In this document: positions 24,401-34,055 of the stretch, piece by piece
Numbering within the stretch: position 1 is the stretch's first letter
Layout of the letters: every line of letters starts with the position of its first letter
Assembly: GCA_000231825.2 (NCBI GenBank)
Contig: JH720362.1
Location: 309,288-348,445, forward strand
Source: Tetrahymena elliotti 4EA
Lineage: Eukaryota > Ciliophora > Oligohymenophorea > Hymenostomatida > Tetrahymenidae
Direction of reading: 5' to 3'
Length of the DNA stretch: 39,158 nt
The notes under the pieces: model-generated
The model's input: the letters and a program-made list of their open reading frames with translations, nothing else
The model's database searches: none
What the model was told of the DNA's origin: nothing
Translations under genes and position numbers: made by a program

Positions 24401-25741
24401 TAACTTTATTTTATTAGGTGGAATCAAATTAGCGATGAAGGAGCTTCAAGTATTGGAAAAGCTTTAAAATAGTATTTAAATATTACATAACTCAATCTCA
24501 ATTTATTGTAATTTTTTTAATATTTTTAATTACAGTAGAAACTATTATTCTTACGCCCGCCCCTACACTCGTTCATTTTTTTCACATTCATTCATTTATT
24601 TTTGGTCTTAGTAAAAGGGGGCATGATAATAATGGTTCCTACTAAATTTGTAGTTTTATGCTTTTTCTAATAATTATTTTTGTATTTTAAATTTATTTTT
24701 TTAGATCAAATAAAGTTGGTAATGAAGGAGTTTCAAGTATTGGAAGATCTTTAGAAAAATGTTCAAATATTACTTAACTCAATCTAAATTTATCGTAATA
24801 TTTTTTTAATTTTACTATTCAAAAAATAACAAAAAATTTATTGAGAATCAAAATTTATGAATTGTCGTGTTCAAACTTTTCTTATCAAAATTTTCATATT
24901 TTATTAAGGGATAATCAAATTAATAATGAAGGAGCTTCAAGTTTTGGAAGTAGTTTATAAAAGTGTCTAGTTATTACTAAGCTCTATCTGAACCTATAGT
25001 AACATCTTTTACATTATAATAATTAAAAAAAGTTATCAAAAACAATTACTTTTTAAGTTGTTCTATTTTATATTCTGATTAGAATAGTTCTAAATATTAC
25101 TTAACTCAGTCTTAATTTATCGTAATATTCTTTTAACTTTAATAATGCTTTAAGCAAATTAAATGACAAAAATTTTAGATCTTAATTTATAGTAATGCTC
25201 TTTTCATTTTTCATTACACTTTAAATAAATTAAAAAATAAAAAATTTATCAACATTAATAATTTTATGTGTTTTTTAATGCTTTTTATAAGTATTATTTT
25301 TAAAATTTAATAATACTTACAATTTTATGAGTTTTTTTATGATTTTTCTTATCTTTTGTTTTATATTTTAACTTAATTTTATCAGGTAAAATTAAATTAA
25401 AACTGAAGGAGCTTTAAGTTTTGGAAGTACTTTAAAAAAATGCCTTAATATTACTTAACTTAATCTTGATTTATCGTAATATTCTTTTAGTATTTAATTA
25501 TATTTTAAATCAACAGTTATACTAAATAATAACATTATGAGTTTTTCTAATCTTTTTTATCTATTTTAGTAAAAGTTTATTTAATAAAATAAATTATTAT
25601 AGGGGTAATAACTTAGATTATGTTTCAATTTTTTAATTGAGAGAATTAATAAAAAGCTTTTCTCATATTAAAGAAAAAAAGGTGACCCATGATTATGATA
25701 ATAAAAAATTGATTGAAAAATTCATTCTAAATAATCAATGA
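21438..25741 (+). pseudogene. LRR gene E, decaying family-1 array
   Basis: The cap exons 21438-21518 (WRYFYFKIAENI), 21733-21765 (SALELHL) and 22490-22543 (YDSNITGLTFNI) are open. LRR exons start at 22924, 23128, 23318, 23515, 23828, 24031, 24206, 24418, 24705, 24909 and 25386, with truncated units at about 23677, 25088 and 25176. The tail exon 25603-25741 ends at TGA 25739-25741. Lesions: the 23318 exon has a 7-nt tandem duplication (GGTATTG twice; 97 nt instead of 90), which shifts the frame; the 24206 exon has an in-frame TGA at 24264-24266; three units have lost their 5' part. Unless damaged exons are skipped, which phase symmetry would allow for intact 90-nt units, no full protein can be made. 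The repeat sequence otherwise still matches genes A and C. Confidence 0.7.
24534..24643. mobile_element. 110-bp terminal-inverted-repeat element in an intron of gene E
   Basis: The ends AGTAGAAACTATTATT and AATAATGGTTCCTACT belong to 25-nt inverted repeats with 20 of 25 positions matching. The interior is locally G+C-rich (ACGCCCGCCCCTACACTCG and AAAAGGGGGCATG), which stands out in this AT-rich window. It sits between the 24418 and 24705 LRR exons. No coding capacity and no clear target duplication. Confidence 0.6.
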
Positions 25742-26193
25742 ATATGAGCTCGTAAAAGTAGAAAGCATATCTTATATTTTAAAACTCTAAACTATTAAAG
25801 ATATTTATCATTTGTATTTCTTATTTATATTTACATTATTAAATTCTTAAGTCTGAGATTCTTCTAAAGAAGTCTTCCATTAAATTAAAAAAATTTTTAT
25901 TTTTGTTTTTATTTTACTTTTATTCTATTAATTTATATTTCTAAAACAGGAATTTAACTTTTGCAAATTGATTTTAAATTTTAAATAGAATAGTTTGAAA
26001 TACACAAGATAAATTTATTATTTAAAAAATTATGAAAAAAAATTGATTCCATAGAGAGCAAAACATAAATTTTAACTGATATGAGTTAATTACTGAATGT
26101 ATGATGCATCTTTATATAATATTAAACCCCTCTTAAAATTTAAACATTTCTAATGCATATAAGATTAATTTGTTCATTGACATTTTTAAAAGT
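25742..26193. other. Intergenic AT-rich stretch after gene E
   Basis: I see no exon, repeat or structured element here beyond general AT richness. It lies between the tail of gene E and the lone ORF at 26194. Confidence 0.4.
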
Positions 26194-26725
26194 ATGAGAT
26201 AAAACTTCAATATAAATAGGATTTTGAGCTAAGCTGAAGAATCTTCAATCATTTAAGCATCTGAATAAAATCAATATCATACTGCAACTGTACAAATTAT
26301 TTAAATGGATTAGGTAATAAATACCAACTAAGTTTCAACTTCAATAATAAATCACATGCTCTAATTATTTAGGTGGAGATAAATAATGTGTTTAATATCT
26401 GAAAAGAATAGAGAAAAAACTAATTTTATCAGATGTTTTCTAGTGAGAATAACCTTCTTATTTTAAAGCATAAATCATAGCACGACATCTGATAATCAAC
26501 AATATTCTTCTTCGATGTCCATTTTTTTAATTATTCATTATTATTATTTATTTATTAAATCAATGCAATTAAATATCTTTTCCGTCACATTATTTTGGTC
26601 GATTCTGTTTAATTTAGCAATTTAGGTGTTTGTTAGTCAACATTTTTATTTTTGGATTTTTCAGATATTAAAATTGGCTTTAAATGGTAAAACTTAAAAT
26701 TTTATACATTTATTTATTAAATCTA

Positions 26726-26766
<41 letters not shown>

Positions 26767-26940
26767 ATCAGATTAAATAATTTTATAATTAATAATTTTT
26801 TGAACTGTTTGAAACTTAAATTTGAAAATTTAACAATCAAAGTATAAAATAAATTCTTAATTTCTATCAAAAACCAAAGAGATTGTTTTGCTAAAAACTT
26901 AAATCCTTTTTCAGGTATTTTTTAATTAAAATAGTTCTGA
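26194..26940 (+). CDS. Hypothetical 248-aa ORF with an in-frame (AG)n tract
   Basis: An ATG-to-TGA frame with TAA/TAG as Gln. It begins MRQNFNINRILSQAEESS, a polar region with ordinary amino-acid usage (SEQNQYHTATVQ). A hydrophobic central segment follows at about residues 107-170 (IFLIIHYYYLF, then FSVTLFWSILFNLAIQVF), possibly one or two membrane spans. The (AG)n tract then encodes an Arg-Glu dipeptide run, and the last 50 residues are low-complexity. No homologue is recognised and the kinase 1 segment has no convincing counterpart. With only TGA as stop, open frames this long can arise by chance in AT-rich DNA, so only the first two thirds may be coding, or none. Confidence 0.35.
26729..26763. 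repeat. (AG)n microsatellite, 35 nt
   Basis: An uninterrupted AG dinucleotide run of about 17.5 units. It is the only long simple repeat of this kind in the window and is expected to vary in length. Confidence 0.95.
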
Positions 26941-27419
26941 TTACACATAAAATATTTAATATTTAATTATTTATATGAAAAATAAGATAAATCTTTTATT
27001 TAGTCACAAGCACTTTAGAATAAAATATGTTTGATTATTTTAATTTAAGATAAGTAAATTTACTTATTATTAGTAATATCAGAGAAAAAAGAAGATTATT
27101 TTTCATATCAAATAATATTTAATTATCAAAAACCAAAATTTAATTAGAAAAATGAATGATATTATTAGTTTATCATAATTTAATTAGAAATAGCAAACAA
27201 ATGTTAAATTAAGAAATCCATGTATTTTTTAATTAAATGAAATCATCTTTGTCTTTAAGATTGATTTTCTGCGAATTAATTTCCCATATTAAATTAATTA
27301 ATATACAAATCTTTGTTAATTACATTAGTAGTTAAATAGCAAGCCTTTCAACCAACTCTAAAAAAGTCAAGAACTCTTCAACCCTTCAAAAAATCGCATA
27401 GCGTAGATAGGAAATTCAA

Positions 27420-28771
27420 ATGTCTAGATAATAGTCAAGGAAAAACAGCAAAAATCCCTTAAAGCAAGTCAAATAAGATTAGTAGATCAAAAAAAGGTCT
27501 TGGAAAGAAAGAATTAGTTTATCAGATATCAATAATGAAGTCTCTAAAAATGAAAAAAAAAAAGGCAATTCGCCAAACATTTTTCTCCTAAAAGCAGCCC
27601 TCAACAGCCGATTTAACAACAAATTAGCTGATTGGACTAAAGCTCTTTATAAAAAACCGCATCAAAGCAGTATTTTTTCCAAATGTGAGCAAAAATATAA
27701 TTTAAAACTAATACAAAATATTATCTTTAGGCTATCTCTAAGAATTCTTTCTGCTAAGCAAGCAATTAGAAAAATTTGAGCAAGGGAAAAACATATCAAT
27801 ACAAAAGCCATATCTCTTCACAGAAATGGAACTTTTTTATCGTAGAATTTTTTACTTTTTTCTAAGGTTTAAAAACAAAAAATATCTTCCTCATATTTTT
27901 TTGAAAGATTTTCCAATGACAAATAAATATGCAATTATCATACAATAGATTCTTATGTTATCTTATAAATTTAATAGATTAAGTTATGAAAATATTAGAA
28001 CTTTCTTCTACATTTTTGAATGCCTTTATTTTTAATATTTCATTTATTTTTATTATTTTTTCATAAAATATTAATAATTGTTTTTTTAAATAAAATAATA
28101 TTTTACAAATAATTTTTAACTAATTTCATTTAAAATTTAAACAAATAATCAATATTCAATAGGAATTATTAGTTCCATTTCTAATGAATTAATAAAAAAC
28201 ACTTAAAGTCTAAGTTATATTTCTACGATGGTGAACAATTAAGATTTTACAATTAACAAACTTTAAGAAAATTTGAAAGAAAGCCTTCAAAATTTGAAAT
28301 GTAAAATTTATTAAGATTTTTTATAAGATTAAATTATAAAGTTTTAATATTTTTTATTTAAATTTAAATTTCAAATTAGGTGATTAAGGCAAATTTACTT
28401 CTAAATTCAACTCTAAAAAGGAACTTTTTTAGGTATTTACATTTTTATTCTTAATTTGTATTAAACTATTTTCTAGGGAGAAGAAAACTACAACAATAAT
28501 CCACAATTTACAAAAGGAGATCTTGAAATTTAGGTAATTTACTTTTATTTAATTACTTTTTTAAGCTAGTTTTTTTTTTAATAAAAAGGTGAAACTAAAT
28601 GAGGTTCAACATGAATTACTTGGTTTTTGCATTTAAGAAAATTTCAATCAAAAGGAAAAATTAACAGATTAACAAAGAAAATATGGCATTGAACGAAAAA
28701 CACCATAAATGTTGCTTTCTAAAGTTAATGAATTTTTCTATTAAAGAAATTAAAAATTAGATGATGTTCAT
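27420..28771 (+). CDS. 5' exons of kinase gene 2
   Basis: Exon 27420-27669 (MSRQQSRKNSKNPLKQ ...) and exon 27731 onward (YLQEFFLLSKQLEKFE ... KPYLFTEMELFY) are separated by a 61-nt intron as in gene 1. Unlike gene 1, the second exon keeps one open frame through the region of the gene 1 frameshift and may continue to about 28330 (STMVNNQDFTINKLQENL). Gene 2 then has extra exons with no counterpart in gene 1: 28380-28432 (GKFTSKFNSKKELF), 28477-28533 (GEENYNNNPQFTKGDLE) and 28589-28771 (VKLNEVQHELLGF, then QRKYGIERKTPQMLLSK). The last three are phase-compatible. The protein part is unknown, hydrophilic and probably cytoplasmic. The donor of the long second exon was not resolved. Confidence 0.5.
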
Positions 28772-28834
28772 GTAAATAATGTAAATGTAAATCATTTTTA
28801 AAATTTTAACTTTTAAAAACTAAATATTACAGGA

Positions 28835-28970
28835 TATATAGTATAATAAGGGGTCTGGCTCAATCCGTAAAAATTATTAATTCATAGGGTAATTATTATT
28901 TTATAATAATAATTACCCTATGAATTAATAATTTTAACGGATTGAGCCAGACCCCTTATTATACTATATA
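28835..28970. mobile_element. 136-bp near-perfect palindrome with 8-bp target duplication
   Basis: Two 66-nt arms (TATATAGTATAATAAGG ...) with a single mismatch and a 4-nt TTAT loop. TTACAGGA directly flanks it on both sides (28827-28834 and 28971-28978). The duplicated octamer contains a CAG acceptor, so the insertion reproduced a 3' splice site on each side of itself in kinase gene 2. No coding capacity. A perfect 8-bp duplication is typical of several cut-and-paste transposon superfamilies such as hAT, but the family cannot be named from this. Confidence 0.9.
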
Positions 28971-28976
28971 TTACAG

Positions 28977-29992
28977 GAAATGATGATTACAAAATAATCT
29001 CCATTTATTTTTTTTATTTTAAAGGAAATATTTATCTCATTAAAATTAAATTTATTTAAACATGAAAATTTCAGATTTGATTTTAAAATGCCTAAGCTGT
29101 TTGTTTGATCTTCTTTACATAAATTTTATTTAAATTAAATTCAAAATTTTATTTTTTAAATAAAAGACTATTAGCTTTCAGAGATAGAAATTCTCTTATT
29201 GGAAGGATAATACCTTAGAAGCAAATATAAATAAATTGAAAAACTACTAATAAGGTTTGGAAAGTAAGACTCTGATCACAAAAAGTAACTAAGCTTTTTA
29301 TCTTAATTTTTATTGAATCTTACATTATTTTTAATAATTGGTTTTTATTTTTTGTGAAAGATTTTCTTAATATTAATAAATAGATATTTAAAAATAAAAT
29401 TTATTTTATTTAAAACTAGATAAAGATCTCCTCTCTTATGCTCAAAAAGATATTTATCTTTTCTTGCTATTGAATTTATTTTACAAAAGTGTTAATTGCA
29501 AAATCATAACTAAATTACAAAATGTGTGGTTTGAAAGAGATGATCATTACAAAATAAAGTAAATTCTTTTGTTATTTCAATTTATTTATTTTAATTTAAA
29601 ATATTTAAACCAAATAACAATAAAAATTAAACATTTTGATGAAATTAGAAAATGAAGAATGAAGAAATAAATTATTTCAAATTATATAAATAATTTTACA
29701 ATTCAAGATATGATATTTAATATTATTTTTGGTTTAAAGATTAAATTTTTTTAACGAATACTTATTTTTTAAAGTATTAAAGTAATTTAAATATCTTAAA
29801 CTAAAATTTTAAAAAATGCTTACAATTTTTTGGTTATTTTTAGTTATTTCTCAATATTCCTTGTTTATAAAAAGCTCTACATAAATCATTTATTTTGATT
29901 TTTTACCTATATTCTTGAATTTATTTTGATCTTTATTCTTGAACAGAAGGTGCTTATTTTTTATTTATTTAAAAATTAAATAATTTAATTAG
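28977..29992 (+). other. Middle region of kinase gene 2, partly eroded
   Basis: Recognisable pieces: about 29175-29263 (FSYWKDNTLEANINKL, donor GTAA), about 29420-29481 (DLLSYAQKDIYLFLL, matching gene 1 at 6715-6770) and about 29645-29720, matching the gene 1 exon at 7412-7498 (NSRYDI versus NSRIDY). The last piece is one nucleotide longer than in gene 1 and lacks the GTAATTTT donor. The 365-nt gene 1 exon (6951-7315) is absent. The path of splicing through this region is therefore unclear. Confidence 0.4.
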
Positions 29993-32900
29993 AGTAAATT
30001 TGATTGGAATGAATGAAGTTAGTTTGGATCAATAATTATTGAACAATAAAAAAAATTATTAAGCAAATTAAGTAGATCAATTTTAACTAAATTAAGTTGT
30101 AAATTTAAATTAAAAGGAAATAAGAAAATCTGCTTTCAAAAGCTTTTAATAATAAAATAATTTATCTTAGTACAAGGATAATAAATTAAAAAATAAATAT
30201 ATCCTCAAATAAAAATTAAATTTGATAAAATTTAAGTATTAACAACAATTAAATCATAATCAAAGTAATCAAAGTAAAATGAAATTACTTGGTGGTAGTG
30301 ATTAAACTATTAATATTAAGTGTAAGAAAAATATTGCTGATGAAAAAATTGAATAATTAGAATTTGATTCAGGTTTAAGTTAAAATGATAGGTATTTCAG
30401 CTAACAGTATTAAACTGCTGATTAATTGATAAGCTAACAAATAGATTCAAATCTAAATTATAAAAATAGGAATAAATAATAGAACGAATTCAAAGCTCTT
30501 TATTCCAATAACAATAATAAATAAACTATTAATCTAATTGAGTTACATGGGGATAATCGATAATCTTTAAATAAGGAGGAGAAGGAGATAATTATTAATG
30601 ATAAAAGACCACATCATGATTAATTCGAATAAATTGATAAATATCAGGTAAGTTAATCAATATATTCAAATGTGAACTATCAAAATGTTAATCAAGAAAA
30701 AAATGAATCTAAAACTGACATATTTGAAAATGGTAAAATATAAATGATTAATAACATAAATGAACTAATAAATAAGTTATGTCAACAATATTTAAAAGAG
30801 TCAAATAATTAAAAAGAAAACTAGCATGACAAAAAAAATACAAAAAATTTGTCTGATAATAAAACTGAAAGTATTAATCAATAGAATTAGACTAATTTTT
30901 AAATCGAAAAAACATAACAATTAACAGCTTAAAGCTTAAAGATGATTTATAAAATTGAATTTCAAGAAATCGATAAAAGATAACATTTAGATTCATCAGA
31001 AGAGGAATTTTTAAAGTAAATTTTTAATTTGGGTATTAGAATTAACAGCGGTGGAGAAGCAGATATTTATTTCAATGAATACGAATAAGTAGCATTTAGA
31101 GTAATTAAAATAAATAATGAAGATGAATTCAAAAGTTAATTAATTGAATTAGAAAATATCAAAAAATTGCAAGATTATACAAAGCACATTTTAGATTTAA
31201 ATATTTCTTATTTAATAGAAAATAAATAAAATCTATAAAAATATTTGATCCATTCTATGTAAATATGTTCTAATAGCTTATTAGAAGAAATGAATACTAT
31301 TAATAAATAATATGATTTAAGCTAAGTATTAAATATTACTTTTACTTGCCTTCATTTCTTAATAATACTCAGATAAAACTTTATCTATCATTCAGACATT
31401 AAGCCTGGTAATATTTTAATAATTAATGGTAATTATAAACTTTCTGATTTTGGTGCTTCTTAAAAAATTGATATCAAAGATCCTTTTATTCAACCTAAAT
31501 AGTGGACAGATCATTATTATCCAAAAAATCATTAAAATTAACCATACAATCATGATTTATATTCAATTTGTATATCTTTACAACGTGTATTAAGTAGATT
31601 AGATAAAAATGATAAGTTAAAAGGTGATATTCAAAAAAAATTAATAGAAATAATAAACAATAATAATTATAATGATCCGAATTTAGTTTTTACAAATTGC
31701 TTTGATCTACCTTAAAAATTTGTGAATATTTTGCTTTCATCTGCAGAAAATAAAGAAGATGTTAATAAATTCTTAGAAAAGTATTTAAATAAGATAAAAG
31801 AATATTTATTAATTAAGAGAGAACATAAACCATTTCTATATGAATCTTAATATTAATATGCTCAAATAATTCTATAAATTCTAGGAAATAATTTAAATCT
31901 TAATATTTAAAAAAAATAATCAGATAATTTGAAAATAAAAGCACTATAAGCTAAGAGCTTTATTCTCTATAAAAGGAAGAAATATTAGGAGTCTATAAAT
32001 AGTTTATAAGAAATTTAAAAACTTTATTCATGCAATCATGAACCTATTATTCATTTAAAAGATATTTTAACATTAATGAAGATTGTATATAAATTAAATA
32101 AAAATGGTTTATCATAAGAAAATATTGAGTATTTAAATTAAATAATAAGCAATCCTTAAGCAAGTTATGAAGTTTATTAAATTAAACTTAAGCTTATTGA
32201 ATTTTAATTTAATAACACAAATTAATTAGAAAATATTTAATTTTATTTAAAAGAATAATTGAAAATAATTTAATCAAAATATTATTTAAAAATAATTTAT
32301 AAAATGATTCTAAAATACATAAAATATTTCTAATAAAATAATATTTACCATAAATCTATTTTTGGAATTATTGAATTTTTTAGCGAATAAAAAATTAAAG
32401 AAAAATATTACTCATAAAAGATTCTTAAAAAATTACTAATCCACTTTTATTCCTAGTTTTTTGAGAGAAAATTATTAGATATCCGAATTTATTTTTAATT
32501 TGAAGATGAAATTTTAAAGCTACCTTAAATAATCATAAAATATTTTGAAAGTATCTAGGATTCTAATAATGAAATAATTCTTGATAAATACAATTGGAAA
32601 CTTTTCTTAATAGTTTAAGATTTATAAGAAAATTATTATAAAATATCTGAAAATTCTAAATAACGTGATTTAATTAATAATTTATTTTTAAGATTAAAAA
32701 GTAAAATGCTTATTTAATATAAAAGAAGTTAAATAAATTATGAAAAACTTAGTTAAAATTATTAAGAATACAAATTCTTAAATGATTTAGTAGATTATTA
32801 TCATCAAAATTTAAAATATAGGTAAATGAGGAAAAAAAAAGAATACCTATTCATGAATCAAATATAAATTTTAGGGAAAGAATAAAAAAGGATTGATGAG

Positions 32901-33188
32901 ATAAATGAATTAGTTAATAAATTAAAATCTACTCTTAATAATAATAACGATATTGCTTATTCAGAAAATAAATTAAAAAATTTCACCTAGAATTAAATAA
33001 ATTTCTTAACTTTAGAATAATTAGAATTACATTTTATTGGACCTGAGGAAAAATTCATATCAAGTATAAATCACATTATGAATTAAATCAATCCTCGTTT
33101 GATAGATTTAATGTAATTAATTAACTATTTTTAATTTATTCTGAATTTTTAAATAAATAAAATTAAGCAAAAATTCACTCAAATCTGA
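29993..33188 (+). CDS. Atypical protein kinase exon, kinase gene 2
   Basis: The paralogue of the kinase 1 exon, following a TTAG acceptor at the same place. The first Met is at 30009 (MNEVSLDQQLLNNKK), giving 1,059 residues to TGA 33186-33188, with TAA/TAG as Gln throughout. Relative to that Met: Gln/Asn-rich linker to about 335, glycine loop SGGEADIY at about 347, VAFRVIK with Arg at the beta-3 Lys position, HSDIKPGN with Asp 463, DFG at 480-482, then about 550 residues of helical Lys/Ile/Leu-rich sequence closely matching kinase 1. The linker is longer than in kinase 1 and has no palindrome insertion. A phase-2 donor GTAATTAATT at 33113 would splice it to exon 33382-33549 and then to LRR array D, making the TGA intronic. 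Confidence 0.85.
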
Positions 33189-33381
33189 AGAACAAATCAA
33201 TTGCTTAAAACTTGTTCATAAAAAAAATTTAGTTAATAAACTTTTTTTTGAAAGGTCAAGTAAGGCAAACTCTTTAGTTATAAATTTTAAGTAAAAAATT
33301 ACTATTTTTTAGCTAAATTTTATTTTTCATTTATATCATTTTAATATCACTTAATCTTTATTAATTTATCTCTTTTTAAAG

Positions 33382-33549
33382 AAAAAATTATGATATGGAA
33401 TTAATTTTATTAGTTTTTATAAAAATTTAAATGAATTCTTAAATTAAATATGTTTTTTAATAAATTAGTTTTGGAGAAATAGATAAGAAAATTTTATTTA
33501 TGACTCTCTTCATTTTATCATTTGTTCAAAATCTTACTCTGATATCTAA
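33382..33549 (+). CDS. Linking exon between kinase 2 and LRR array D
   Basis: A 168-nt exon after a TTTTTAAAG acceptor, entering and leaving in phase 2. It reads NYDMELILLVFIK, contains Met at 33431 (MNSQIKYVF) and ends FVQNLTLIS, which resembles the end of an LRR unit; its donor is GTAAAATTTTATTTT. The match in the kinase 1 segment (11080-11199) shares the donor and the ending. If the kinase exon is not spliced here, the Met could instead start a separate LRR gene. Confidence 0.5.
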
Positions 33550-34055
33550 GTAAAATTTTATTTTATATTTATTTAATGTAAATACTCAAAAATTCTTACA
33601 GTTTAATCGTTCTTATGACATCAATTAACAAAAAAGATTAATTTGATTTTGGTAAGATTAATGATAATTATTTTAACTTAATAAACATCTTTATGAATAT
33701 AATTTAGTTAGGATAATAATTTCCCAAATAATTGGATACAATTTTTCATAAATTTAAATTAAAAAATTAAGAGATTTTTTACACTATTTTTATTGTTTTC
33801 ACTTAATTTTTAATATCTAGTAAATAGATAGGATTGCACTTTAACTCTTATAAAAAGATTTTGAGTAAAATTTAAAAAAACTATAAAAAGAGAAAAAATG
33901 TAAAGCTATATACCATTTAAAATATAGTGATTCTTAAATAATTTATTTATCAGCAACTTACTAAAAAATTTGAATTTTATTTTTGATCCCAAAGTTATAA
34001 TTTACTTAGATCAATTAATTCTATCATTTAAACATTTTAAATTTAATTTTATTAG

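Noticed and set aside
26420..26500. 11-bp inverted repeat (TTATCAGATGT / ACATCTGATAA) as an element
   Set aside because: Short arms, about 50-nt spacer, no duplication at the ends. It lies within an open frame and may be chance.
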